Positions 42,182 to 57,971 of a stretch of 64,000 nucleotides of DNA are shown piece by piece. The translations under genes were made by a program, and so were the position numbers. The notes under the pieces are model-generated. The model saw only the letters and a program-made list of their open reading frames with translations, searched no databases and was not told the origin of the DNA. Numbering within the stretch: the stretch's first letter is position 1; every line of letters begins with the position of its first letter. This DNA is from Sphingomonas cannabina (lineage in GTDB: Bacteria; Pseudomonadota; Alphaproteobacteria; Sphingomonadales; Sphingomonadaceae), in assembly GCF_021391395.1 (NCBI RefSeq), contig NZ_CP090059.1, positions 3,271,001-3,335,000 on the forward strand. The letters are read 5' to 3'.

Positions 42182-43336
42182 TCAGCTCCGCACCGGCAGC
42201 GCAAAGGAGGCGGCGAGCGCGACGAGGTCGGCCTGGCGGTGGACGTTCATCTTGTCGAACAGGCGGACGAGATGGGTCTTGACCGTGCTGACGCCGATAT
42301 CGAGCGCCTCCGCGGTCTCGGTCACGGTGTGCCCGGACACGATCTTCTCGAGGACGCGCCGCTCTGCCGCCGTCAGGTCGAACAGCGCGGCAATGATCTC
42401 GGCAGGCGGCGAGGCCGGCGTCTGGAGTGGCGAGACGAAGATCGCGGCGACCGCGGCAGGGGCGATGCCGGGGCGCAGCCGGCCATGCTGGAGCGGCAGG
42501 ACATGGAGCGCGCGGGGCTCGTCGCGCAGGCCGCGGATCGGGATGCCGAAGCCCTTGCGGCCGAGTGCGCTCTCGTCGTCGGCCGCCTGCCTGACCGCGA
42601 CCGCAAGTGCGGCTGCGGCGCCCTTCGTGCGCGGCGTCACCAGGTTGTTCTTGAGCTGCAGCAGATCGCCGCGCGCAAGCATGTCCTCCGCCGCGCGGTT
42701 GGCGTGGATCTTCTGCAGGCGGGCATCGACGAGCACCACGGGCGTCGCCAGGGTGTCGAGCACCGACTGGAAGGTCGCCGCCGCGATCGTCTTGATGTCG
42801 AGCAGCCGGCTGATCGCAGCGGCGCGCCGAAGGTGCGGAATGAGCAGGCGCAGCGTTTCGACCTCCCGCTCGCCGACCAGGCCCACGCTCTCATGCCGGT
42901 TGAAGCCGATGAAGCCGATCGACCGCGCATCGCGGACGAGGCCGACCGAGATCGAATCGACGAACCCCTGCGGCCGGTTGAACTCGATATGGAAACGGTC
43001 GCTGGTGTCGGGGGCGATCGCCGCCGGGTTCACCCGCGAGAGGACGGCGGGCTCCTCGACCGGCAGGCTGGCGAGGACTTCGGGACCGCCCCATTGCGCG
43101 ACGAGCTCAGGGCCGAAGAAGCTCGCCCGGTCGAGCCACGGCGCCTCGAAGCCCGTGGTCGCGGACAGCAACTGCTCGCCGTCGGGAAGCGCGATCAGGC
43201 CGATCGCGCCGGTGCGGAAGTCGAGCTCGCGGCAGATCATGTCCATCGTCGCCGGCCACAGCGCCGGGTCGATCGCGCAATCGTAGATCGCGCCGATGAT
43301 GTCCGACAGCACGGCCAGCGAAATCGGATCGCGCAC
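42182..43336 (-). CDS. LuxR-type transcriptional regulator
   Basis: This 384-residue protein has a C-terminal LuxR HTH (about 315-375): LTAAERRVLEKIVSGHTVTETAEALDIGVSTVKTHLVRLFDKMNVHRQADLV. The N-terminal 300 residues look like two PAS/GAF-like modules (IGLIALPDGEQLL; VVLVDARLQKIHANRAAEDML). It probably senses a small molecule, but not obviously an acyl-homoserine lactone. It lies downstream of the CocE-type hydrolase on the same strand. A 16-bp perfect palindrome 75 bases upstream may be its operator. Confidence 0.8.
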   Translation of the reverse strand: MRDPISLAVLSDIIGAIYDCAIDPALWPATMDMICRELDFRTGAIGLIALPDGEQLLSATTGFEAPWLDRASFFGPELVAQWGGPEVLASLPVEEPAVLSRVNPAAIAPDTSDRFHIEFNRPQGFVDSISVGLVRDARSIGFIGFNRHESVGLVGEREVETLRLLIPHLRRAAAISRLLDIKTIAAATFQSVLDTLATPVVLVDARLQKIHANRAAEDMLARGDLLQLKNNLVTPRTKGAAAALAVAVRQAADDESALGRKGFGIPIRGLRDEPRALHVLPLQHGRLRPGIAPAAVAAIFVSPLQTPASPPAEIIAALFDLTAAERRVLEKIVSGHTVTETAEALDIGVSTVKTHLVRLFDKMNVHRQADLVALAASFALPVRS

Positions 43337-43410
43337 GCCCTGCCCCCGTTAAGCAACGCCACCGACTGCACGGGAAATACTGGAAAAAGGGGGGAGCGCC
43401 AAGCGGACTC

Positions 43411-43426
43411 TCCATCGTACGATGGA
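43411..43426. promoter_or_regulatory. Perfect 16-bp palindrome upstream of the LuxR gene
   Basis: TCCATCGTACGATGGA is fully self-complementary and lies in the 214-bp gap between the LuxR gene and the CocE-type hydrolase. The size and position fit a dimer binding site for the LuxR regulator. No other evidence. Confidence 0.5.
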
Positions 43427-43550
43427 CGCGTGCCCCCTCCCGGCGGCGATAATCGTCGTCGAATCGATCCCGCCGGATCAGGACATGGGAGCTATTCGAC
43501 GACGAACCGGGCGCCAGCTTCCAGGTGGCCCGGTAGCGCGCCGCCCCGCG

Positions 43551-45479
43551 TCAGTCCGCCGCCTTCACCGCCGACTGGTCGACCGGCACCACCGGCAGCA
43601 GCACCCGGCTGGGCGTCGCGCCGCCGCGCATGATGGTGACCGTCGCCTTCTGATAATCGTCCTTCTTCGCGTAGAAGATGTTGGGGACGTACTTCTGCGG
43701 GTTGCGGTCGTAGACCGGGAACAGGCTCGACTGGACCTGGATCATGATGCGGTGGCCGGGCTGGAAGACATGGTTCACCGTCGGCAGGCGGAACTTGTAT
43801 TCCTGCACCTTTCCCGCCGGGATCGGCTTGGGGTTCGCCGGATCGTCGCGGTAGCGGCCGCGGAAGATGTCCATCGCGATCGGCCACTGATAGCCGCCCA
43901 TCTTGGGATCGGTGGCATATTCGGACGGATAGACGTCGATCACCTTGACCACGAAGTCGCCGTCGGTGCCGGTGGTCTTGGCGAAGATGTCCGCGATCGG
44001 CGCGCCGGAGACGCGGACCGGCGCCTTCAGCACCTCGGTCTGGTAGGTCATCACGTCGGGCCGGCCGTCGACGAAGCGCTGATCGGTGACGAGATAATCG
44101 CCCCAGCGGCCGTCGCCGAAGTTCACCGGGCGCGGCAGGTGCGGCACCGGCTTGGCGGGATCGGAGACGTAGCTGTCGCCGCCGGCCGCGCCCGCGTCGA
44201 AGCCGAGGCTGCCGTCGGCGCCGAGGTAGATCGGCTTGAGCGGCGACGGGCAGCCCTCCTGGCAAGCGAGCGGCCAGTCCTTGAGCTTGTCCCAATGGTT
44301 CTCGCCGGTGTTGTAGATCGCCACCGTCGGCAGGTTGGCGGGCGGGCCGTCCTTCAGATACTGGTTGAAGAAGGGCAGCACCATGTCCTCGCGGAACTGG
44401 GCGGCGGTGTCGCCGTTCCACTCGAACGGGCCGAGCTCACGCCCCTCGCGATTGACCTGGCTGTGGCGCCAGGGGCCCATCACCAGATAGTTGTTGCCGA
44501 CCTTGCCGGCCTTCTTGAGCGCTTCCCAGCTGTGGATCGCGCCCCACATGTCCTCATGGTCCCACAGGCCCTGTTCCCAGAGCGTCGGCACGTTGGAGGG
44601 ATTGGCGGCAACCAGCTTGTCGAGCGCCTGGCCCTGCCAGAAGGCGTCGTAGGCGGGATGCTCCGACATGCGCTTCCAGAACGGCAGCTGGGCATAGCCG
44701 GACTTCGCCGCCCAGTCGCCGGCCGAGCCGGTGCGGAAATTGTCGTAATCGTCCCAGCCGCCGGTCGGAGGGGGCGCCCCCCTGCCCTTGAAGCCGGTCT
44801 GCCCGCCGATCCAGGCGATGTTGGCGAGGCGGAAGGCGCCGTAGTGGAACCAGTCGTCGCCCATCCAGCCGTCGACCATCGGGCTCTCCGGCGCGGCGAC
44901 CTTGAGCGCCGGGTGCGGATTGAGGAGCGCCATCACGACGGTGAAGCCCTCGTAGGACGAGCCGATCATGCCGACGCGGCCGTTGGATTCGGGCAGGTTG
45001 GCCTTGTTCACCAGCCAGTCGATCGTGTCGTAGGCGTCGGTGGTGTGGTCGACCTTGGTCGGGTTGAGCGGGCCGATCGGCGGGCGGGTCACGACATAGT
45101 CGCCCTCCGAGCCGTACTTGCCGCGGATATCCTGGTAGACGCGGATATAGCCGTCCTTCACGAAGATCTCGTCGGCGAGCGGCAGGGTCGAGAGCATCGA
45201 CGGGCTGTCGTCGGTGCGCGCGGCGCGGCCCTTGGCGTTGTAGGGCGTGCGGGTGAGCACGATCGGCGCGTTGGTCGCGCCCTTCGGCACGACGATGACC
45301 GTGTAGAGCTTGGTCCCGTCGCGCATCGGGATCATCACTTCGCGCTTGTCATAGTCCTGCTCGGGCGAGGGCGGCACCGCGAACTTGGGCGGGATGTCCC
45401 CGCCGGCTGGGGCGGTCTGGGCGATGAGCGGCGCGGCGGCGATGAGCGCGGTGGCGGCGAGCAGGATCGGCTTGAGCAT
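43551..45479 (-). CDS. CocE/NonD family hydrolase (alpha-amino-acid ester hydrolase-like)
   Basis: This 642-residue secreted enzyme has a signal peptide ending LIAQTAP (about 22). The S15-type alpha/beta hydrolase core has MIPMRDGTKLYTVIVVP, RVYQDIRGKYGSEGDY and the nucleophile Ser175 in GSSYEGF. It continues VVMALLNPHPALKVAAPESPMVDGW, and the C-terminal jelly-roll domain begins near residue 430 (PHLPRPVNFGDGRW). It resembles alpha-amino-acid ester hydrolases and glutaryl-7-ACA acylases that act on ester or amide side chains, including beta-lactam acyl groups. It precedes the LuxR gene on the same strand. Confidence 0.82.
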   Translation of the reverse strand: MLKPILLAATALIAAAPLIAQTAPAGGDIPPKFAVPPSPEQDYDKREVMIPMRDGTKLYTVIVVPKGATNAPIVLTRTPYNAKGRAARTDDSPSMLSTLPLADEIFVKDGYIRVYQDIRGKYGSEGDYVVTRPPIGPLNPTKVDHTTDAYDTIDWLVNKANLPESNGRVGMIGSSYEGFTVVMALLNPHPALKVAAPESPMVDGWMGDDWFHYGAFRLANIAWIGGQTGFKGRGAPPPTGGWDDYDNFRTGSAGDWAAKSGYAQLPFWKRMSEHPAYDAFWQGQALDKLVAANPSNVPTLWEQGLWDHEDMWGAIHSWEALKKAGKVGNNYLVMGPWRHSQVNREGRELGPFEWNGDTAAQFREDMVLPFFNQYLKDGPPANLPTVAIYNTGENHWDKLKDWPLACQEGCPSPLKPIYLGADGSLGFDAGAAGGDSYVSDPAKPVPHLPRPVNFGDGRWGDYLVTDQRFVDGRPDVMTYQTEVLKAPVRVSGAPIADIFAKTTGTDGDFVVKVIDVYPSEYATDPKMGGYQWPIAMDIFRGRYRDDPANPKPIPAGKVQEYKFRLPTVNHVFQPGHRIMIQVQSSLFPVYDRNPQKYVPNIFYAKKDDYQKATVTIMRGGATPSRVLLPVVPVDQSAVKAAD

Positions 45480-45560
45480 GAAGACGGGCTCCGGAGGAAG
45501 GATGCGCGATCAAACATCCGGAGCCCGACGAAATCAACAGGCTAGCAACCTAGTTAAGGA

Positions 45561-46943
45561 TCAGACGTGCTCCGCGGTGCCGTGGAGCCGCGCCTCGACG
45601 TCGTCGTCGTGCATCCGCCGGTCGGCCATATCGAAGCCCCGGAGCTCGCCGTCCGCATCGCTGACACCGATCACGAACGAGGCCGAGGTGCGTCCCTCGC
45701 TGCCGTCGGGCAGCCGATAGCGGGCATCGGCGACCACGATCGGGCGGAAGCGGTCGACCCCGGCGAGGTCGGCGCGCAGCCTGGCCAGCGTCGCCTCGAT
45801 GCGGGTGCCCTCGCCCGGCGCGATCGTCACCGGCTCGACCGCGGCATCGGCGGGCGGGGAGACGAGCAGCCGCTCCATCTCACCCGCATCGGCTTCAGGC
45901 AGCATGAAAGTCGAAACGCGTACGTCCTCCGCCGCGACATTGCCGGCGTTGGCGACGGTGAGCTCGATCTCGACCAGCGCCTCGTCGGCGCTGGTACCGG
46001 CGCGGAGCGGGCGCATCGCCATCTCGATCCACGGCCGGTCGGCCGCCGGCGCGGCGGCGGTGAGCGCGGCGACGTCCTCCGACTCCGCTTCGCCGACGCT
46101 CACCTCCTCGGGGGTCGAGGGTGCGACGCTCTCCTCGGCAGGGATCGGCTCGGCGCCGGCGGCATAGGCGGCTGCGGCAGGTTCGGCGACATAAGGCTGC
46201 GGCTCGGTCGCGATCACCGGTTCGGGCGCGAGGTGCGGCTCCTCATAGGTTTCGTCGTAGGTTTCGACATAGTCGTCCCGCTCGCGGCGGCGGAACAGGA
46301 GGAAGGCGAGACCGGCAAGCACGATCGCGCCACCGATCAGCCACGGCCAGATCGATCCGCCACGCTGCGCCTCGGTCTGCGTGGTCTGGGTCGTGGTGGT
46401 GACGGTTTCGGCCGGAGCCGCCTGCTCCGGCGCGGGCGCAGGCTGCGCGGCCGGCGGAGGCGGCGTCGGGGTCGCCTGGGCAACCGGGGCGCTCGCCGGC
46501 TCGGCCGGAGCCGGAGCGGCTACCGGTGCAGGCGCAGCGCGTTCAGCGCGTTGTGCGGGAGCCTCGGCCCGCCGCGGCGCTGCGCGGCGTTCCGACCGTT
46601 CGGCCGCCGCCGCGCGTTCGCGGCGTTCCGCGCGCGCCGCGGCGGCGCGTTCCTGGCGGGCCGCCTCCTCGTCGAGCGCGGCCTGCGCCTCCGGGGCGAT
46701 CGTCGCTCGGGGGCGTTGGGGCTCGGCCGGCGTGGTCGAGGGCGCCGGCGTCGCAGGAACCGGAGCCGTCGTCGCGACCGGCGGCGGTGCGGCGGGCGCC
46801 GGGGTCGGCGTCGTCACCGTCGGACGCACGGGCGGCGGCGCGGTCTGCGTCGTGTCCTGCGCAGCGGCAGGCATGGCAAGGAGCGCGGCGGCCGATATCG
46901 TCGGCAGGGCCGCGCGGGCGAAGCTGTAAGCATTGTGTTTCAT
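45561..46943 (-). CDS. Proline-rich membrane-anchored protein, copy 2
   Basis: This 460-residue protein has a signal peptide ending AMPAAAQD (about 30), a long Pro/Ala/Thr-rich part with an Arg/Ala/Glu-rich coiled-coil-like stretch (RQERAAAARAERRERAAAAE), and one membrane helix (about 228-245, IWPWLIGGAIVLAGLAFLLF) followed by RRRER. An acidic segment then leads to a beta-rich C-domain with VEIELTVANAGNVAAEDVRVSTFM. Domain order and the C-domain motif match the copy at 37625. The two genes flank the accessory block before rpoB. Function unknown. Confidence 0.72.
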   Translation of the reverse strand: MKHNAYSFARAALPTISAAALLAMPAAAQDTTQTAPPPVRPTVTTPTPAPAAPPPVATTAPVPATPAPSTTPAEPQRPRATIAPEAQAALDEEAARQERAAAARAERRERAAAAERSERRAAPRRAEAPAQRAERAAPAPVAAPAPAEPASAPVAQATPTPPPPAAQPAPAPEQAAPAETVTTTTQTTQTEAQRGGSIWPWLIGGAIVLAGLAFLLFRRRERDDYVETYDETYEEPHLAPEPVIATEPQPYVAEPAAAAYAAGAEPIPAEESVAPSTPEEVSVGEAESEDVAALTAAAPAADRPWIEMAMRPLRAGTSADEALVEIELTVANAGNVAAEDVRVSTFMLPEADAGEMERLLVSPPADAAVEPVTIAPGEGTRIEATLARLRADLAGVDRFRPIVVADARYRLPDGSEGRTSASFVIGVSDADGELRGFDMADRRMHDDDVEARLHGTAEHV

Positions 46944-47055
46944 GACGCAGCTACAACGAGCGGGCGGACGATCCGGCTCCGCAACGGACGGAACCGTCGG
47001 CAAGGCGTTGATCGTGAGCGACGAGGCGAAGCTGACAGAAGCATTCGGCAACGCG

Positions 47056-47084
47056 TTGACAGCGCTTGGCGCCCCTCCTATATG
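47056..47084 (+). promoter_or_regulatory. Candidate sigma-70-type promoter for rpoB-rpoC
   Basis: TTGACA and TATATG with a 17-base spacer lie about 190 bases before the rpoB ATG. This is the strongest promoter-like match in the window. It fits with rpoB no longer following rplL closely. The rest of the 339-bp gap (46944-47282) shows no gene. Confidence 0.65.
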
Positions 47085-47282
47085 GCGCGTTCCACCACAG
47101 CCTCGGGAAATGATGCGTCGTCGCGCAGCGCATCGGTCGGATTGGGGTTCGTGGGCTAGAAGACGCTTCGAAGGCTGCAGTTTCCGAACACCGGAGACAT
47201 GCGGCCTTTCGTGTCTTCCGCTGCGGCCGGCCCCAGGTTCACGGGGCGAGAGTTTCGACGGCTGACGAGGCAAAACACACAT

Positions 47283-51437
<4,155 letters not shown>

Positions 51438-51448
51438 GGCACCACTCT

Positions 51449-51577
51449 CCCTCTCCCGTTGGGAGAGGGAGGGAGCCGCGGAACGCGGCGGAAGGGTGAG
51501 GGTGACGCCGGAACAATCGCCCTCACCTTCCCACTCGGCTTCGCCGAGCGGGCCCCTTCCTCTCCCAACGGGAGAGG
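51449..51577. repeat. Inverted-repeat element in the rpoB-rpoC gap (family D)
   Basis: A 129-bp element has perfect 19-bp ends CCTCTCCCGTTGGGAGAGG and CCTCTCCCAACGGGAGAGG. Each end is itself nearly palindromic. Inner arms GGGTGAGGG and CCCTCACC also pair. It begins 12 bases after the rpoB stop and ends 31 bases before rpoC, so it is transcribed within the rpoBC message. Confidence 0.85.
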
Positions 51578-51601
51578 AGAAAAGAATTCAGAAGAGGGTA
51601 G

Positions 51602-55882
<4,281 letters not shown>

Positions 55883-55916
55883 GCGTCCTCGGCCGCGGCC
55901 GGGATCAAGGACAAGG

Positions 55917-55950
55917 AAGCCGCCGTCCGGGATGCCGGGCGGCGGCTTTC
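55917..55950 (+). terminator. Rho-independent terminator after rpoC
   Basis: AAGCCGCCGTCCGG and CCGGGCGGCGGCTT form a 14-bp stem with one G-T-type mismatch and a GATG loop, then TTCTGTTC. It lies 35 bases after the rpoC stop. Confidence 0.8.
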
Positions 55951-55966
55951 TGTTCGGCGCGAGTGT

Positions 55967-56257
55967 TCAGATCGCCGGGAGCACGCCGATCTCGGCATAG
56001 TTGGGCGAGCCGGGCTCGTGCGGGGCCGGCGGATCGTCTCTCCGGCCCGGTCTGTCGCCAGTGTCGACCGGAGCCGGCGGTGTCGGAGTCGCGGCCGGCT
56101 CCGCGGGAACGGATAGAGCTTCCTCCGACGGCGCGGAGACGATGCGGACGACACCCTCCTCGCCCGCGTCCTTGTCGGCGTCGGACAGCAGGAGGGCGCC
56201 GGCCGTACCGATCGCCAGCGCCGCCGTGCCCAGCACGATCGCGCGCCGCACGCGCAT
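55967..56257 (-). CDS. Small membrane-anchored protein downstream of the GH16 gene
   Basis: This 96-residue protein has an N-terminal hydrophobic helix (about 6-25, AIVLGTAALAIGTAGALLL) and an acidic, Pro-rich tail without a known domain. The ATG directly follows the GH16 stop codon (TAGATG), and the GGGAGGTG within the GH16 3' end serves as its ribosome binding site. It is therefore translated from the glycosidase transcript. It might anchor or assist the secreted enzyme, which is speculation. Confidence 0.6.
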   Translation of the reverse strand: MRVRRAIVLGTAALAIGTAGALLLSDADKDAGEEGVVRIVSAPSEEALSVPAEPAATPTPPAPVDTGDRPGRRDDPPAPHEPGSPNYAEIGVLPAI

Positions 56258-57439
56258 CTACACCTCCCGCACGAACTTGACCGCGCCGGCGCGCTGGCAG
56301 CCGGCGTGGACGGTGTTGGTGACGCCGATCGCGGGATTGGTGGTGCCCGCGTTGAAGCTGTGGACGCCGAGGTCCACCCAACCCGAGCTGCCGGTCGCGA
56401 AGTTGATGGTGGTGGTGGTCGTGCCCGACGCCGCCTGCACCTTCACCTCGCCCTGGGTGTCGGCGTTGGCATTGGCCGTCTTCCAGATATAGACGTGGTA
56501 GCTGCCCGACTGGTTGAAGCCGGGGGCATAGGTCGACTTGTCGCCGGCGGTGCATGAATAGCGCTGCGGCATCAGGCCGAAGCCCGCCAGCGTGCTGTCC
56601 TGCCAGCCGGAGCCGCTCTCGCTATAGCCGTAGCGGCCGTTCATGACATACTGGTCCTTCTTGTAGAAGCGGACCGTGTCGTAATATTGCGGCGTGCCGC
56701 CGACCGAGACCGGCGCCCGATAGGCGATCGCGGTCAGCCAGATGTTCACCGGGTCCTGGCGGTATTGGGTCGTCGAATAGGCGATCGTGCAATATTTGAT
56801 GCCGTCGAAGTAGAAGTCGATCGCCCCTTCCCGCCAGTCGGCGCCGTAGGTGTGGTAGGCCGCCGTCAGGTTGACGCCCGGCGCATAGGTCGCGCAGCGC
56901 GGAGCGGCGAGCTTTCCGCCAGTGCCTGCCTGGCCGTTCCAGATGTTGAGTCCGCTGGGGATATGGGTCTGGTCCGCCGTCTCGATCTCGGCCTGGTCGA
57001 TCTCGAGATAGCGGCCGGCGGCGTAGGTGTTGCTGCCGTCGCCGGCCATCATCCAGAAGCTGTTGTGCCAGCCGGTGTTGGTGGTGTTCTTGGCGCGGAC
57101 CTCGAAATAGCCGTAGCCGAACTGCTGCTTGCTGACGACGCCGGCGCCGGTGTAGCTCATGCCGCTCACATTCTCCTGCTTCATCAGCAGGCTGAGCTGG
57201 CCGTTGTCGATGACCGCGTTGGCGGCGAGCTGGGCGCTCAGCACCTTGACGTCGGTCCGGAAGTTCCAGCGGCTGGTATCGACCGCGCTGCCGCTGAACG
57301 TCTCCTCCCAGGCGAGGCCGTAGAGGGTCGAGGGTGGATCGGCCAGAACCGTTCCCGGGGTCAATGCCGCGGCCAATCCCGCCGCAGCAAGCGAAGGCCG
57401 CAACATGCGGCAGGCACATGACGCAACGATCGTGTTCAT
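56258..57439 (-). CDS. Secreted glycoside hydrolase family 16 enzyme with C-terminal accessory domain
   Basis: This 393-residue protein has a signal peptide (cleaved near 34, TVLADPP). The GH16 jelly roll starts YGLAWEETFSGSAVDTSRWNF, keeps the NSFWMM strand and has the catalytic motif EIDQAE (Glu146, Asp148, Glu151). The C-terminal 110 residues (YHVYIWKTANANADTQGEV, SSGWVDLGVHSFNAG) resemble golvesin/Xly-type carbohydrate-binding domains. Members cleave beta-1,3/1,4-glucans, agar or carrageenan; the substrate is not evident, though ETADQTHIPSG is not agarase-like. A GGAGAGGAG stands before the ATG. Confidence 0.82.
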   Translation of the reverse strand: MNTIVASCACRMLRPSLAAAGLAAALTPGTVLADPPSTLYGLAWEETFSGSAVDTSRWNFRTDVKVLSAQLAANAVIDNGQLSLLMKQENVSGMSYTGAGVVSKQQFGYGYFEVRAKNTTNTGWHNSFWMMAGDGSNTYAAGRYLEIDQAEIETADQTHIPSGLNIWNGQAGTGGKLAAPRCATYAPGVNLTAAYHTYGADWREGAIDFYFDGIKYCTIAYSTTQYRQDPVNIWLTAIAYRAPVSVGGTPQYYDTVRFYKKDQYVMNGRYGYSESGSGWQDSTLAGFGLMPQRYSCTAGDKSTYAPGFNQSGSYHVYIWKTANANADTQGEVKVQAASGTTTTTINFATGSSGWVDLGVHSFNAGTTNPAIGVTNTVHAGCQRAGAVKFVREV

Positions 57440-57673
57440 GTCGCTTCTCCTCTCCTTGGCGGCGTTATCGTCGGGGCCGCCCTCCCGATCTCGACCGGTT
57501 GCGTTCCGGGCCTCGCAAAGGGCCTCGCGGAGCGGCGTCTCGGCGTGTCAGGGTTGCATTGCGCGAACGGACGGAACCCGCCGGCATCGCGCATCGGCAG
57601 GCGCGGCGGAATGCGGACCAATCGGCTGACGGGGCGCTAATCGCCGGCGACACCTCTCCCCCCGCTCTCGATT

Positions 57674-57691
57674 ATTATTGCCATCAATAAT
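57674..57691. promoter_or_regulatory. AT-rich palindrome between the GH16 and TonB-receptor genes
   Basis: ATTATTGCCATCAATAAT is a 7-bp inverted repeat around CCAT in an unusually AT-rich pocket of an otherwise GC-rich genome. It lies in the 532-bp divergent gap, 235 bases before the GH16 start and 281 before the receptor start. A regulator or Fur-type site is possible, but the Fur consensus is not matched. The rest of the gap holds the family B repeat and nothing else I recognise. Confidence 0.45.
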
Positions 57692-57790
57692 ATGGCTAAA
57701 TTAGCAACATATCAAGCGGCGGCAGCGAGGTATCGCGTGGCGTCCGCGGACTTTGTTGCTTTCAGTGTCACAGTTAGGAGACTTGACTTG

Positions 57791-57895
57791 AGCCCCTCCC
57801 CTTCAGGGGAGGGGGTAGGGGGTGGGGCAGTGCGGCATGCCATATTGCTTGGGGTCAGGCCCCACCCCGACCCCTCCCCTGAAGGGGAGGGGCTT
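57791..57895. repeat. Intergenic palindromic repeat, family B copy 2
   Basis: A 105-bp inverted repeat runs from AGCCCCTCCCCTTCAGGGGA to CCCCTCCCCTGAAGGGGAGG then GGCTT. Inner arms GGGGGTGGGGC and GCCCCACCCCG also pair. It matches the copy at 17900 apart from the centre. It lies 77 bases before the TonB-dependent receptor. Confidence 0.88.
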
Positions 57896-57971
57896 AGTTG
57901 TCGCCAGCTAATGCGATTGATTTGCATTTACCCGATCGCCCTGCTAGCCGCGCCGCGCTGGGAGGGCATTG

